Of a stretch of 64,000 nt of DNA, positions 22,008 to 33,608 are shown piece after piece. The stretch's first letter is position 1. Each line of letters opens with the position of its first letter. The translations under genes and the position numbers were made by a program. Source of the stretch: Paracamarosporium sp. OC-R06-R3 (taxonomy: Eukaryota; Ascomycota; Dothideomycetes; Pleosporales; Didymosphaeriaceae); assembly GCA_019828545.1 (NCBI GenBank), contig JACVRA010000057.1, positions 188,015 through 252,014 on the forward strand, given 5' to 3'. The notes beneath the pieces were generated by a model. The model was given only the letters and a program-made list of their open reading frames with translations. It was not told the DNA's origin and searched no databases.

Positions 22008-22482
22008 TGATCAAAGAGCCAAATCTTCTCAGTCTAATATTAAGACCGCGGGCATTTGCCAAGCGCTGCAGATAACGAACGTTGACTCTCTATGATCGAG
22101 AATGCTACGATGTCCAGCGCAATGATCAAGGAACTAAGCTATGATGCATAACAAGGCTTTGAAAGAGCAGGGAACATAGAATTCTTCACCATGGATGGAT
22201 TCGGGTGTTGATAATTTTGAAGATCCATGCAGGAAGCTATTTGGAAACTGCACAGTGCGTACCATGGCATTGTTTTGACGTGTGTAGTTAGTTGGTCGTA
22301 ACAACTAAAAGCGGAGAGTTACACACGTGCCAGGGCATCGCGTGCTAAGTGTTCTTTGTGTCAAGCACCTACCCGCTTTGGTACAGGACAAACAAGTACG
22401 TTCTTTCAAGAGATAATCTACCACTATATAAGCCTATCCCCTGGGCTTCAGTCATCGCCCAATATCCCCAATATCCACCTCA
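22008..22482. other. Intergenic with TATA box before RRM gene
   Basis: This stretch has no gene. A TATATAAG at about 22425-22432 lies roughly 55 bases before the ATG of the RRM gene and is a plausible core promoter element. Confidence 0.5.
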
Positions 22483-23414
22483 ATGGCTCCCTCGACGATA
22501 AACCGCGCACTGCGCTCGACAAATTGGCGCATACGAGACTCCTCAGGTGTCGAAAGCGAACAATTCACGTCAAGGCGATCTCAGCATGAAGGTGCTCAAC
22601 AGGACATCAATCGTCATGAGACGTTCTATCACAAGCGTGACCTACAGAGCGACGGCAAATGCGCGCCAACTTCCCGCCTGCTAGCCAGCCCAACCCGCAT
22701 CTATGTGGGTAACCTCTTATACATAGCGCAAAGGGAGGATGTAGCGAAACTCTTCGCTGACACTGGTCTTGAGGTGTAAGTTTGTATGAAGCCTGCGACA
22801 TAACTATGATGAATTGACAACACTTATCAAGGGCCAACATCGACATGTCCATCGACCGCTTCACTAACCGGAACCCGTCGTACTGCTTCGTCGACCTCGC
22901 TAGCCCCGAAATAGCCACCAAAGCTCTCAAGGTCCTTCCCGGTATAGATCTCCTCGGCCGCCCAGTGCAAGTCAAGCCTTGCGTGCAGAAACACGGCGCT
23001 CGAAGGTCAGTGACGCAACTCCAGCTTTCACGTTGGGGAACCACTTCTTTCTCTCCAGTCGAATCAGACCCGGAGTCTCTACTTCTTCCAATCCATAGGC
23101 GGCGACGCATCATCGTAAGCGGAATGCCTAAGCCAGTCAATCAATTCACGTCTGATGTTGAACTCCGCGAGTTGTTCAAAGGATTCGCCGTCGAGGCCGT
23201 TTCGAAGGTGAAATGGCCGCGAGAAAATGTACACGGAACTAGCAAAGATCTGCAGTACGCTTTTGTCGATATGGAAAGTGCGGAAGAGGCAGAGCGAGCT
23301 GTACGGCAGTTGAATGGCGTGCAGTGTTGGGGAGGCAAGGTGCGTATGGGAATCGCGGATTGGCTCCACGAAAAGATTATGGAGAGAGAGAACTGGGAAG
23401 AGACGGAGGGGTGA
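22483..23414 (+). CDS. Two-RRM RNA-binding protein
   Basis: A 291-residue protein from exon 1 (22483-22775) and exon 2 (22832-23414), split by a 56-base intron with GTAAGT donor inside RRM1. RRM1 shows RNP2 (RIYVGNLLY) near residue 73 and RNP1-like SYCFVDLASPE; RRM2 shows RIIVSGMP and the RNP1-like YAFVDMESAEEAERAVRQLNG. Residues 1-65 are basic and non-conserved and could act as an organelle-targeting presequence, which is inference. The layout resembles small RRM proteins of fungi of uncertain target. Its 3' end converges on the Zn2Cys6 gene with only 48 bases between stop codons, so the transcripts probably overlap. Confidence 0.85.
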
Positions 23415-23462
23415 CTTAGTCCATGGTCGTTGAGTGGATGCAATCATGGGTGGTATGGCCAA

Positions 23463-25680
23463 TCACAGTCCGTTCCATCCCGGTACAGGCGTGACAGGGA
23501 AGCTGTCGAGAGCAGAACTATTGAAACCAAAGAATAAATCATCCAAAGACATTGTGCCGTCATTTTGCGCTTGAATATGACCTTGAGTCCCCCAAGTCGC
23601 AGGGTATTCGTATGGCAATGCGCTAGCATTTTGATTGGTAGACGGAATTTCTGGAGCGATTGTAGGTAGTTGGCCCGTTGCATCAAGGTGACCTGACAAT
23701 GGCGCTCGGTTGCTTTGCTGGCTCTCGGCTTCTCGAACGAAGCTCTGTATGATGCTATCAATATCAAGGCCCTGCAAACCAGGCTCATGGCTTAGTGATC
23801 CATTTCCAGCTGTGGCCGGGTGATCCGAGTTCTCTCCAGTTCCGGCCTTCTTATCGATATGGATCTCACTGGTGTTCGGCACCTGTACGCCCAGCCTTTT
23901 CATGAGATTCTGCACCAGCGCATTGGCGCGCCGTACTGCCGAATTGGTCTGTTGATTCTCATGAAAGACGGCCAAGCACGTTCCTAGACTATTGTGTGCA
24001 TCTGATCCGGCGGGCCTCTTTGCTGCGATACGAGCATGGATTGTTGCGGCCATGTATGTTGCATAGGAAATCAGGTACGGAGCTCTCCTCACGCTGAAGG
24101 CTTTGTCATAAGCTCGTACTAGTTGCACAATGGCGTTCGCCGCGGTGGCACATGCCTTCAGAGACTTGGCAGAAATGTTGCGATAAGCGTGATAGTGATG
24201 ACCATCAGTTATGAACGGATGGTGTAAAAGAATCAAGAGTACGTGGTACAAGGCACTGTGGTAGAATTAGACGGGTATCTTGTGGGATTCTCTGGAGATG
24301 CTTACTGCAAGTTCAGTACATGCGGAGGTGGGGTTATTGATGCTTTCTGCACACTGGCAGAAAGATGGCCGGGCAGCGCCTCGTACCATTTCGTCAACCT
24401 CGCATTGATCGTCTCTAGCTTGACTGAAAGCTCTCCTGGTGTGTCTTCAAAGCTTCGCTCCGTGTATATAGTGCTTAGAATATCACTCAGTATCACTGAC
24501 AATTCGCAAAAATATCGAAATGTCGAGACTGTGTATGATGGAGAACCTGGATAAGCTAGGCTTGGTTGTGTCGAGTATGCAAGAGGCGTCCAAGGCTCGA
24601 ATTCTTCGAAAGTGTCGAGAAACTTGATGGGTACTAGTGTATCCGACTCTTTGAGAGTGACCGGTCGGCCCTGATACAGGCTTTGGATCTTGTCGACCAC
24701 TTCCCAAGAGTTAGTGTCCAGCCACGTTTAGTCACTAGTGGACTCACCAAAAGCAGCCCAGAAGACACGTCTTCGGATTTCGGAGTCTTCATCTGAGAAC
24801 TTGCGATGACTGGTAAGTTTCGGGGATTCGACATGCATGCCCAGATCGACGATCATACGGAATGCTAAACCAGCGTACAGCCACGCAGCACTGCGTTCAT
24901 CACCAAGCGCAAAGAGAGAATTGGTCATGACCAGCAAAGCTTGGATAGTAGTAATGTCACTCTTATCGAGTGCCCCACCCAGAAGCTCACGCACTCTTTC
25001 ACGGAATTGCCAACCCGCGGTACGTACATTGTCGGGTTCTCGTCTCAGCTCGTGCCGTGGGCTGAATTTTGCTGCGCTAAAGTAGATGGCGTTCAGGAGG
25101 AGCTTCGAAAAGTACGGTCCATTACATGCCATGTCCCGCATGAAGGCTGGGCGATACGTAATCAAGAAGGAATGGTGCTGTCGGTTCCAATGTAGAGATA
25201 GCAGATGAAGGCCTAGTTCCGGCTCTATGCCGTCAAAATCAAGCTTGCCCAGACGAGCATTGACCTGCTCGAATTGCCGCTGACGAGCTGCTTCTGCGAC
25301 GAGGCCCTTCTCAATCCAGTCTTCGGATTTTTTCGAAACGGGAGAGCTCTCTTCGGACAATGTCGTGTTGGCTTCGGGGGTTGTTGCCGCGGGAGTACCA
25401 TACTCGATCGGCTCCTCTCGGCGAACACTTCGTACGCGCTGGCTGCTGTCGATTGGCTCATAGTGACAGCTCTTCCCATGCATCTTGCAATTCATACATG
25501 ACGGCCGTTCTGTGCTGCATTTGATCTGTTGTAGCCAGGTGAGTCCGTAAAGTCACGTGCCTTGCGGTTGTCCGCGGGCTGGGTCATGCGAACCTTTCTC
25601 CGGCGACAGAAGGTACAGGCCTCGGACGCACGTTTCCACTTTCGCCCTGTCTTCGGACGCATGCTGTTACGGTTATCCAT
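23463..25680 (-). CDS. Zn2Cys6 transcription factor with fungal-specific domain
   Basis: A 683-residue transcriptional regulator from four exons (25594-25680, 24748-25525, 24306-24699, 23463-24255) with introns of 68, 48 and 50 bases; all phases close exactly. The zinc cluster begins ACTFCRRRK, is split by intron 1 after the Lys, and resumes IKCSTERPSC then CKMHGKSC, giving the correct C-x2-C-x6-C-x6-C-x2-C-x6-C pattern. The middle homology region contains HWNRQHHSFLITYRPAFM, YFSAAKFSPRHEL, RRRVFWAAF|VVDKIQSLYQGRP and YHVLLILLHHPF. The C-terminus is Gln/Asn/Ser-rich and ends in a hydrophobic-acidic patch (SLDDLFFGFNSS) that could be an activation region. It is divergent from the tricarboxylate carrier across 250 bases, so control of that carrier is plausible. 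Its target pathway is unknown. Confidence 0.92.
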
Positions 25681-25930
25681 GATGCTTTATCGGCCGTGGA
25701 GATGGATGCGGGTGGTTGTGGAGTAGTCTGGGGTGGAAAGCGCTGAACTGAGCTTGCCACGGTGACGCTTGCCGCGGCAGCGCTACCGCGGCAGCCGGGA
25801 ATCTGACTGCGACAGTGACTCCGTAGTAAGCACCTCAACACCAAATCTCTAAGTCCGCATATTGTTTTAAAACAATTCGCAACCATGATGTTCGTTGATC
25901 ACGCCATAAATTCTCCTTTTCGAAATCATC
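25681..25930. promoter_or_regulatory. Divergent promoter with paired CCGCGG sites
   Basis: This 250-base region is shared by the Zn2Cys6 regulator and the tricarboxylate carrier. It holds an exact direct repeat of CCGCGGCAGC at 25772-25781 and 25786-25795. Each copy contains CCGCGG, an everted pair of the CGG triplets that Zn2Cys6 proteins commonly bind. Autoregulation or co-regulation is inference. Confidence 0.5.
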
Positions 25931-26905
25931 ATGGCCATGTCCTCGCCCACTGTCATTCACCTCCCATTTTCCACCTTCGTCAGCATCAGTCGACCGCAAA
26001 AGTCTCGCCAACATGAAGTCGTCATTCCAAAAACAAAGCAAGTTTCTGTCGGCGTCACAATGGCCTCCGCTGCCATTGCTGGTGCTGTGGAATCAGCAGC
26101 AACCTACCCCTTCGAATTCGCCAAGACACGCGTCCAGCTGCACACCGCTCCAACCATCCGCAAGAACCCCTTTTCAGTTATTACGAGTGTCGTGAGAAAT
26201 GAAGGGTTTAGCGCCTTGTATACAGGCTCATCTTTTCTCATCCTCGGAACGGCATTCAAAGCCAGTGTCCGCCTCCTGACCTTCTACCGTCTCCGCAATT
26301 CCCTTTCTGACGAGAATGGCACCTTGTCACCAGCACGAGGCATCCTGGCGGGTGTGCTAGCTGGTACAGCTGAAAGCGTCTTCGCCGTGACGCCAACCGA
26401 GCGCATGAAAACTTTGCTCATTCAGGACGCGAGTAACACAAACAAGCTTTACCGTTCGGAATACCAAGCCTTGAAACTCATGCTCCGCACGCATGGTCTA
26501 TCAAGCCTGTATCATGGCCTAGCATCAACAACTATCAAACAAGCTTCTACGTCTGGTATCAAGATGGGCTTCTATAACGTGGAGAAAGAGCTGGCGCGGC
26601 GAAACGGTCTACAGCAGACTAGTCCTTTGACTTTTGCTATGGGAGCGCTGGCGGGCACGGTGACGGTTTATCTAACGCAGCCATTTGACACGATCAAGAC
26701 GCGAGCACAGAGTACACATGGCGAAAATATGCGCGAGGCGTGTCGAAGTATTATGAACGAGTATGGAATGCGGGGGCTTTGGAGTGGTAGCACATCGCGG
26801 TTAGGTAGATTAGTGTTTAGTACGGGCATTGTCTATACAGTGTTCGAGAAGGCTACTAGTATAATGACCTTGGGTATGGGTCAAAATAAAAGTTTATTAA
26901 GGTGA
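25931..26905 (+). CDS. Mitochondrial tricarboxylate (citrate) carrier family protein
   Basis: A 324-residue mitochondrial carrier family protein with three repeats, each with a P-x-[DE]-x-x-[KR] motif: YPFEFAKTRVQLH, TPTERMKTLLIQD and QPFDTIKTRAQS. The second motif and the overall order match the citrate/tricarboxylate carriers (Ctp1/SLC25A1 type), which exchange citrate across the inner mitochondrial membrane. There are six predicted membrane helices and no intron. An ATG at 25931 gives a polar N-terminal extension of about 40 residues; later in-frame Mets, including the one at MASAAIAGAVESAATYP, are possible starts. It may be the housekeeping citrate carrier, or a specialised paralog linked to the neighbouring accessory genes; fumonisin-type clusters include such a carrier (FUM11). 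Sequence alone does not decide. Confidence 0.87.
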   Translation: MAMSSPTVIHLPFSTFVSISRPQKSRQHEVVIPKTKQVSVGVTMASAAIAGAVESAATYPFEFAKTRVQLHTAPTIRKNPFSVITSVVRNEGFSALYTGSSFLILGTAFKASVRLLTFYRLRNSLSDENGTLSPARGILAGVLAGTAESVFAVTPTERMKTLLIQDASNTNKLYRSEYQALKLMLRTHGLSSLYHGLASTTIKQASTSGIKMGFYNVEKELARRNGLQQTSPLTFAMGALAGTVTVYLTQPFDTIKTRAQSTHGENMREACRSIMNEYGMRGLWSGSTSRLGRLVFSTGIVYTVFEKATSIMTLGMGQNKSLLR

Positions 26906-27054
26906 AACCCATCGCTTTTCGTTTCAAACTTATCTTTGACCATTTCACCTCACCAAACCATACATTTGCAATGACTCCAAAGGGGACAGTTGACGAGCAG
27001 AGCCATACAAATTAGTAACTACAAAGCGTTCAGTGCTTAGCTCCACTTTGGAGC

Positions 27055-27950
27055 CTAAAGCCAACCCGCTGGGTCCAAACCTGGCCCAACAACAACTTGA
27101 CGAAGTTTGGAGTTATAGGAGGCATCGATGGGACTATATGTGAGCGTATGTCAGCAAAGATGAGAAAGAAAAGGGGGAAGGGCGGGTGAGCTGGATGACG
27201 AAGTTCGTTTTCGTTCGTAAAGACGATACGTACCGAAGGTGTAAGAAGAAGGTAAGGACGACTCCCACAACAACAAGTGGGGGGTTTACCCATTCAATCC
27301 ACCGCCAGTGGAAAAATTCACTGAAATCTGCTCCACTGATAGGGCCGCAAATTCCGCCTCCCGCCATGGACAGGGTATATAGTCCTAAATATAAGGGTCG
27401 CTCCTTAAGTGTGGTGATATCTACTAAAATTACCTCGCTAAGGACGTCGAGACTACCTCTGCCAAATCCTTGTATGAGTCGATCTATAACTAGAACAGGC
27501 ATACTTTTTACTGTAGTGAATACTATAGATCCAACCAAAAAGAAGAGAAATGCAAGATAGAATGGGAGCTCTCGGCCTAAGATATCGGATAAAGTTGTAT
27601 ATATCGGCTGCGTGATCACAAAAGCGAGGAGGAAGGAGAGGCTGGCCCAGAAGGCTTCGAGAGTGAAACCATGAAGATTTTGAGTAATTCACTGTTCAAT
27701 TCGCCACCCAAGACTCATAAGAAGGGTATGGCAAGGAATATACCGGGATAGCTACTGCAAGAGCAATGGCATTTAACGAAACCACGAAGACGGCGATGTT
27801 GAGAGCCAAAAATGCAAGATAGAATGATATCGATTTTCTAGAAGACACATTTTGTTCTCTGGGAGCGTCCACAAGCTCAGCTGCTGTATGCTCCTCTTTG
27901 GATTCACATCTGGTCTTGAGAGCAGACTGGGAATGTTGCAAAGAACCCAT
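27055..27950 (-). pseudogene. Truncated MFS drug-transporter relic
   Basis: This remnant encodes only the N-terminal half of a 14-helix (DHA2-type) major facilitator exporter. Recognisable blocks are KSISFYLAFLALNIAVFVVSLNA, GFTLEAFWASLSFLLAFVITQP, LSDILGRELPFYLAFLFFLVGS, RLIQGFGRGSLDVLSEVILV and GGGICGPISGADFSEFFHWRW. A likely intron (donor GTATAT near 27744) is followed by an in-frame TGA where the family has a Val. A second intron, about 27129-27180, leads to a short exon resembling PIDASYNSKLRQ before sequence identity collapses. The C-terminal helices are absent; the neighbouring carrier's 3' end starts 150 bases further on. Loss of export function is inferred. Confidence 0.75.
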
Positions 27951-29606
27951 TGCAAATGAGTAGAACGACTGTGTACTATGATGTTTTTGCTACGCTGTTC
28001 ATAGTGTTTGACAATGTGTGGAGTTTGGGTCTAACCTTTCCGGGGTAATACTAAGGTACTGTCCGTATCACAATTACACTCGCAGACCCAGAAGAAGCAT
28101 ACTAAGTACCTCAGCTGCAGCCTGGAGTCGCCCACGGGTACCAATCTGGCAGACCCCGTCTTGGCCCCGTCATCTTCGCAGGGAAGCTGCTTGGCGTGAT
28201 TTTCGAGGTTTCCGGACTGTCCACAGCGCCGTATTCACGATTACGCAGGGCTGACACGCAGATAAGAAGGGCGTTTAGCTGAATTGATGAGTACCAAAAT
28301 GGCAAAGGGTGCGTGTCCTCCTCAGGTCGTCCTAACTCAGCGAGGCATGATTTACACCGCTTGTCAAATCACATGAATTTTTTCACTCTTACAGGTGCTA
28401 TTTTATGTAGCTGCTTGAAGCCGGGGAGGGGGGTCCGTTGCACAGACAGTCTCATTGATGACGTCTCAATAAAGTTTGCGTACGACGCCCAGGGTTACTC
28501 ACCGGGATTTTATAAGATACGGTAAGGTATATTCACGAAAGGATCCCGCCCGTGCCTTGTCGTACACACCCCACGGCGGTGTAGGGCGCACGATAACCGA
28601 TATTAGCGCCTACCCATCCAGCTGAACATCGTCTAGCTGCAGTATACGGTGGGGCTGCTGTAGCGAGCTTACATGTTCCCCACTCACATAGTCTACTAGA
28701 ACCTTCCCAGAACGGAATTAGCGACCAATGTTTTTGTTGAGGGGGCCGACCTAGGTGTGGTCTACTAATTGACCAGGGTCAGGAGTTATCATGATTGGCT
28801 TCCTAGGGCTCATTCGATACATGCAGAACGCCCACTTACGGAGATTTGGACACTATTCAAGGCGTTCCAGTACAAGAACCATATGATGATGCTTCGAATA
28901 TTGTAGCATCACAAGGATTGACGGGACGTCCGAGACATGCACAAGTGAGCAACTACGCTATGTATATAAAAAAACTCAATGAAAATTCCAGGCACAGCTT
29001 GAATTTCCATTTTTGGGGGTATTTGTAAGCCTTGCGCCGCATTTCTTGAATGGCTGACCGGATTTCACGTTCCCAGGTTCAATTCGGCCCCATTGGCTGC
29101 AAGCTGTCAGCCATGTGTACTTTGTGCTGGTCAAAGCAATCTAAATGATTTATCCACGTGCCCAGACAAACAAATAAATGATCTGTCTCTATAAATTGGC
29201 CAGATTATGGAAGATATGTGGTCCCATGGTTGTGCTTGATGTCCGAAAGCGTGGGGAAGTTGTGAAGCCGCAAGTGCACACAGTAGCCTTCAGAGCCCAG
29301 CAAAAAAACCAGCGAACTAGAAGTAGCGCCGCCACCACGCAGTTTTGCGGAAAGGTGAGACTGAATAATTAATAGATGGCTCCAAAAAAGTCATGTCAAG
29401 ACACCAAAGTCGCTAGCTCGATCGGGTCCTCACAGACTTCCGGAAGATCCTGTATTGCTTGAATCGGACTAAACAAATAGGAACTCTAGATTTTTCGTGT
29501 CCATAGATGTATCTGATATAGGTTGCTGTGTTTCCCAGCCCTATAACTACAGCAATGAAACCCGCAAGTAAGTACCTCTGAGCCAATAGTGAGTGTCCGT
29601 AGTTGT
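27951..29606. other. Intergenic, no intact gene
   Basis: A 1.66 kb gap, partly AT-rich, between the MFS relic and the rhodopsin-family gene. Only short unsupported frames occur. It includes a small imperfect hairpin around 28560-28595 (CACACC...GGTGT). It may hold the old MFS promoter. Confidence 0.45.
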
Positions 29607-30822
29607 TCATTCTTGATCACGAGTTGACGTTATGAGGTCGAATGTATCTAGTTCACTAGAGTCCCATTGATCGCGCTTCCTGTAAGATGATGACTTAGGC
29701 CAAGACCTTAAGGCTTGATTGCCCTGGGGATTTCTAGGGTTAGATGATCCAACTGTTGAGGTTACATTTCCCCACCATGGCAGGATCCGGGCTGCAGTAG
29801 GGATAGTAGGAATACTGACAACAAGAAATCCGACAGTCGTTTCTCCAATGCCCCAAAGACAAACATACCCAATGTAATACGTCATGTCTAGGGAGGACAT
29901 AAGGCGGACTAGGTAGACCATGCGGATAACTGTAGAGATGCAAGCACTAATGACAGCCCAGCGTTAGTATCAAGTATATCGCATTGTTTGGTCAACTTAC
30001 AAAAGCCCAATGAGGAATAGAAGTGATACGCCAATTCTTTTTGCTCGCGTTACATGCAGGTTCCAGATGACCCATTGCGGCAAGAGAAGAACAGCAAAAT
30101 CTGATACGATATTGACGAGGCCCGATACAAAATTATTCGCTCTAATATTGACAGGGCAGCTACCCCCTTCAAACAGCGGATTCCAAATTTTTTCCCGAGG
30201 ATGGCAACGCCAAAGTTCGATGAAGGTTCCGGAGCCATAATAGATGATGTTTGCCCAGATCAAGCCGTGGAGGGACCAGAAGAGCCAGTTACGTTGTCCT
30301 CTTGGTACAAACAACCGCAGCCAATCGATCATGATGGCCACTTTCAAACACATCACGAGTAAGCTGTAAAAGATAATACCGAGATGAATACGCTAGAGCG
30401 CCGTGAGTTTCCTGGCTATATCTCGGGTCTTCGTGCTCACATGCTGTACGTCGGAAAGGTACTTCAGTTGCGTATCCCATTGATGAAGAAGAATGCCTGG
30501 AAAGATAGATACAGTATATAGGATATATGCTTCGCCCACCGAAAACCCCTACAAGACATGGTCAGCTGAGCTTCGGTGCCACAATGAACAGGAAATGCCA
30601 TACCAATGCGCAGACTATTAGAAAGTCTTCTATCCCTACTTTCTTGAGCACGAGCCGTGAGGTGAGTCGTACCATTACTGCAAGGAGACACAATATCGAC
30701 GAGAAGATGGCAAGACCGTATCCAAGAGCATGATGGCCCTGATTGAGTGTCCCCGGAGGGACTCCCTCTGGTCGCTCAAGAGCAGGCCCATCGAGGAGGA
30801 TTTGCATCTCTTCTGGCGACAT
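29607..30822 (-). CDS. Fungal rhodopsin-family 7TM membrane protein
   Basis: A 352-residue plasma-membrane-type protein of the fungal rhodopsin-domain (PTH11/SAT20-like) family. Four exons (30604-30822, 30441-30548, 30001-30392, 29607-29946) are separated by introns of 55, 48 and 54 bases, the last with a canonical TACTAAC branch motif; all phases agree. Helix 1 begins YGLAIFSSILCLLAVMVRL and is followed by the family's GIEDFLIVCAL. Further helices include LGIIFYSLLVMCLK, a Cys/Trp-rich extracellular loop (IELWRCHPREKIWNP), VSGLVNIVSDFAVLLLPQWVIW and RIGVSLLFLIGLL. A polar C-terminal tail follows. Members are often found near accessory or metabolite genes, some are receptor-like, and most have no known ligand. 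The gene looks intact. Confidence 0.87.
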
Positions 30823-31343
30823 GCTAACTCAATAAAGCTATGGTTGATGGCTGAGGCAATTCGATTGGGAAGAACATTGAAGGGGCAAGGGACCATGAAG
30901 AGAGTACTGACCCTTTCAGCCCCCATAATGGTGTTCGGTTACGCTATCTCTGTTTAGTACATGGGCATACGCTAGTATGTTGTGCCCTGCCACCGGGTAT
31001 GCCTTTCAAGGTCAAGCCCGTGCGCACGGACCGTTTCGCGCAAACTCCCGAACGTGTCAACCTCACATATGCATGTTAGCTTTGTTTACGCCATACCCAC
31101 CGCAGGGATCTGATATTGCCAATAACCACGGTAAGCTTTGATAGGAATATGCATCGCTTTTTGCTATATATGTGTGTGGCAAGACTCGTAAGATGTCTAA
31201 TGAACTGTGAAAACAGCGCCTTACCACCTTCAGACCAAGCTGTGCCCACAGTCTACCCCCGTTTCCTCCACTACCACTCAACCTGCTGCGTCCGGTTTGC
31301 TTCAGCAGCAGTCTTCAATTTCTAGCTTCTTGACAATAATAGC
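30823..31343. promoter_or_regulatory. Divergent promoter, 7TM protein/acyltransferase
   Basis: This 521-base region separates two divergently transcribed accessory genes. I see no coding sequence and no confidently assigned factor site. Confidence 0.4.
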
Positions 31344-32882
31344 ATGATCAGGCCGCTCGGCTACAAGTTGGTCTCACGTATTTCATATCAGAGGCGAGAG
31401 CTAACATGAAGCAGTGAGCTCTATCAGCTTGCACGATACACGTTGGATCAATACCGCGGCACTTCAGTAATTTGTCGTTATGAGATTCCAACCAGTCTCA
31501 GGAATCAAGACAGCCATACTGAGCTTGTCAACACCACCAACATTGCTATCAAACGTGTCGTCTCTAGAGCACCCACCCTTCAAGTTGGTATTTCTGGTGA
31601 AGATACGGCCACACCATTCTGGATCCAGCTTGAATCCCTTGACTTAAACAAACATATTCATTGGATTCATCTCCATGACCCCGTAGCCAGCGAGAGGGAC
31701 GTACAGGCGATTGTATTAGAATATTTGGACATGAGATACTTCGATCTTGACAAGAGACCTGGCTGGAGAGTTGTCGTCATACAACATAATGTAAGCGATA
31801 TCCTCGATATACTGTTCGTATGGAACCATCCTCATGCAGATGGTAAGAGTGGGAAGATTTTCCACGAATTCTTGCTCCAAGCGCTCAACGAAACACATGA
31901 TAAGCCGCATCATTTGGTTGATCTCACCTTGAGAACCGCTGAGCCTCCGGCTACCTTTCCTCCATCTATCGAGGATATAGTTGACCTGACTCTTACCCCG
32001 TCGTACATGTTGAAGGAAGCCTGGAAAGAATACAAGCCAACATGGTTGTTTCCCAAAGCAACCGATGCACAATGGGCGCCTATCCGAACTTTGCCGTACA
32101 AATCCCATCACAAAATCACAGCGGTGTCTGAAACAGTCCTGCGCAATGTTGCGGCTAGGTGTAGAGGTCAACAAACCACACTCACTGGACTTCTGAACAG
32201 CCTTATACTGGTTTCACTGGCGTCACACCTCGAAGCAAAGAAAGCTCCTGGGTTTGTTAGCAGCACTGCCATAGACCAACGTCGATTCTTACCTGCACGC
32301 TTGGAAAAGTACCCTGAGCTTGTCCCAGTGAAGACAATTGCGAATTACGTTACTGTCATGTACCACGAGTACAAGGAGGCATTACTCGAGGATATCCGCT
32401 CCAAGCTACCCACCAACTCTACTGCTACGAATGACCTCCTCTCAGAGGACATATTGGACTTAGTCTGGGCGGTGGCTAAACGAGTACGAGAGGAAATCTC
32501 AAAGAGGCTCGAAATGGGTGTTCATAACGACATGCTTGGACTTTCAAAGCTAGTTCCAGATTGGAAGAAGAAGTTCTTGAAAGATGCAAAGAAACCTCGC
32601 ACGCTATCCTGGTTTCTTACCAACCTTGGAGTCTTTGAGGCTGTCTCAGAGTCAGATGGAGGTTCGTCCAATGGGATGGAGACATCTTGGGTGAGAAAAC
32701 GAGCACAGTTTACGCTTAGCACTGAGATACCTGTGGCAGCCCTATTGATTGGTGTTGCTTCCGTCAAAGGTGGAGAGCTTGTCATAACCTGTACCTGGCA
32801 GGACACTATCGTGGAATCTAGTCTGGTCGAATCTTTGATGATAGACTTGGTGGGGTGGTTGAATCAGATAGGGGGTATCTAG
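31344..32882 (+). CDS. Alcohol acetyltransferase-type (AATase) acyltransferase
   Basis: A 496-residue acyltransferase of the AATase/Atf family, in the CoA-dependent BAHD-like superfamily that forms esters from acyl-CoA and an alcohol. Exon 1 (31344-31366) encodes only MIRPLGY plus two bases; a 48-base intron with CTAACAT branch joins it to exon 2 (31415-32882). Without this exon the frame begins at a TTG. The conserved N-terminus (RPLGYNELYQLARYTLDQYR) and the catalytic HxxxDG motif HPHADG (H146, D150) are present, and the C-terminal half has the typical LTGLLNSLILVSLAS helix. The structural DFGWG-like motif of plant BAHDs is not expected in this family. Substrate unknown. It is next to the oxoamine synthase and could acylate its product; that is inference. 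Confidence 0.85.
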
Positions 32883-33608
32883 AACTTGGCGCTCAAAGAG
32901 ATGTAAAGGATAGCTTAGCTTTTGTTTCTACGCTAAACACATCAATTCGTACGCATGACATGACTATAATGATACAGTGAGCTGCGAAGTTAATGCACAT
33001 GGGCCGCGCATAGCCCGAGGAAGGCGGTAAAATTGTGATCAACTTGACTTGCCAATCATGCACCTCAGTATCTAATTCGGATCATGATGGGGCCGCGTAG
33101 CTGTTAAAATGTCTCACTGAAAGGCATGTGTGATCTGGCGCTTGCTTACTTGACGCTACGGGTTATCTCAACGACCCACCTAGACATCCTTGTCGTAGCT
33201 CCGTATCTGCCTTGGACACGAGAACCCTTTACTCTAGACCCTTGAAGGTAACCTTCCCCTTTTAATTCTATCACGATCAATGCTCCACAGCCCTTGAAGC
33301 TTATGCAGTGACGGATACCGTCCCAAAGGCGGAATATGGGTACGAAACCGCCCCCACATGTTTCCTGTAGTCGATCTAGAGGACGCCCGAAATTCTTGGC
33401 TAGATTCCCTGTGCCTTCACGCTGCATATTTGGTGTTTATACAAACGCACTTACTGCATTAAGAACCCGTGTCACCACACCAACCTGAGCATAAAAACCC
33501 TACATGGTGCACTTATAGTAACACATCCTTCACTGTCTCCCTGGCGTACAACTAGGTTAAAGCAGTCAGTCTACGTTTATTTCGTGGTTTTTCAAAGCTC
33601 TCACAGCG
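32883..33608. other. Intergenic upstream of oxoamine synthase
   Basis: A 726-base gap with no supported gene. An AT-rich CATAAAAACC about 115 bases before the ATG at 33609 may be the TATA region. Confidence 0.45.

Noticed and set aside
33146..33427. 93-codon minus-strand frame with an ATG
   Set aside because: No family, no splice signals and no coding-like pattern; it lies in the oxoamine synthase upstream region.
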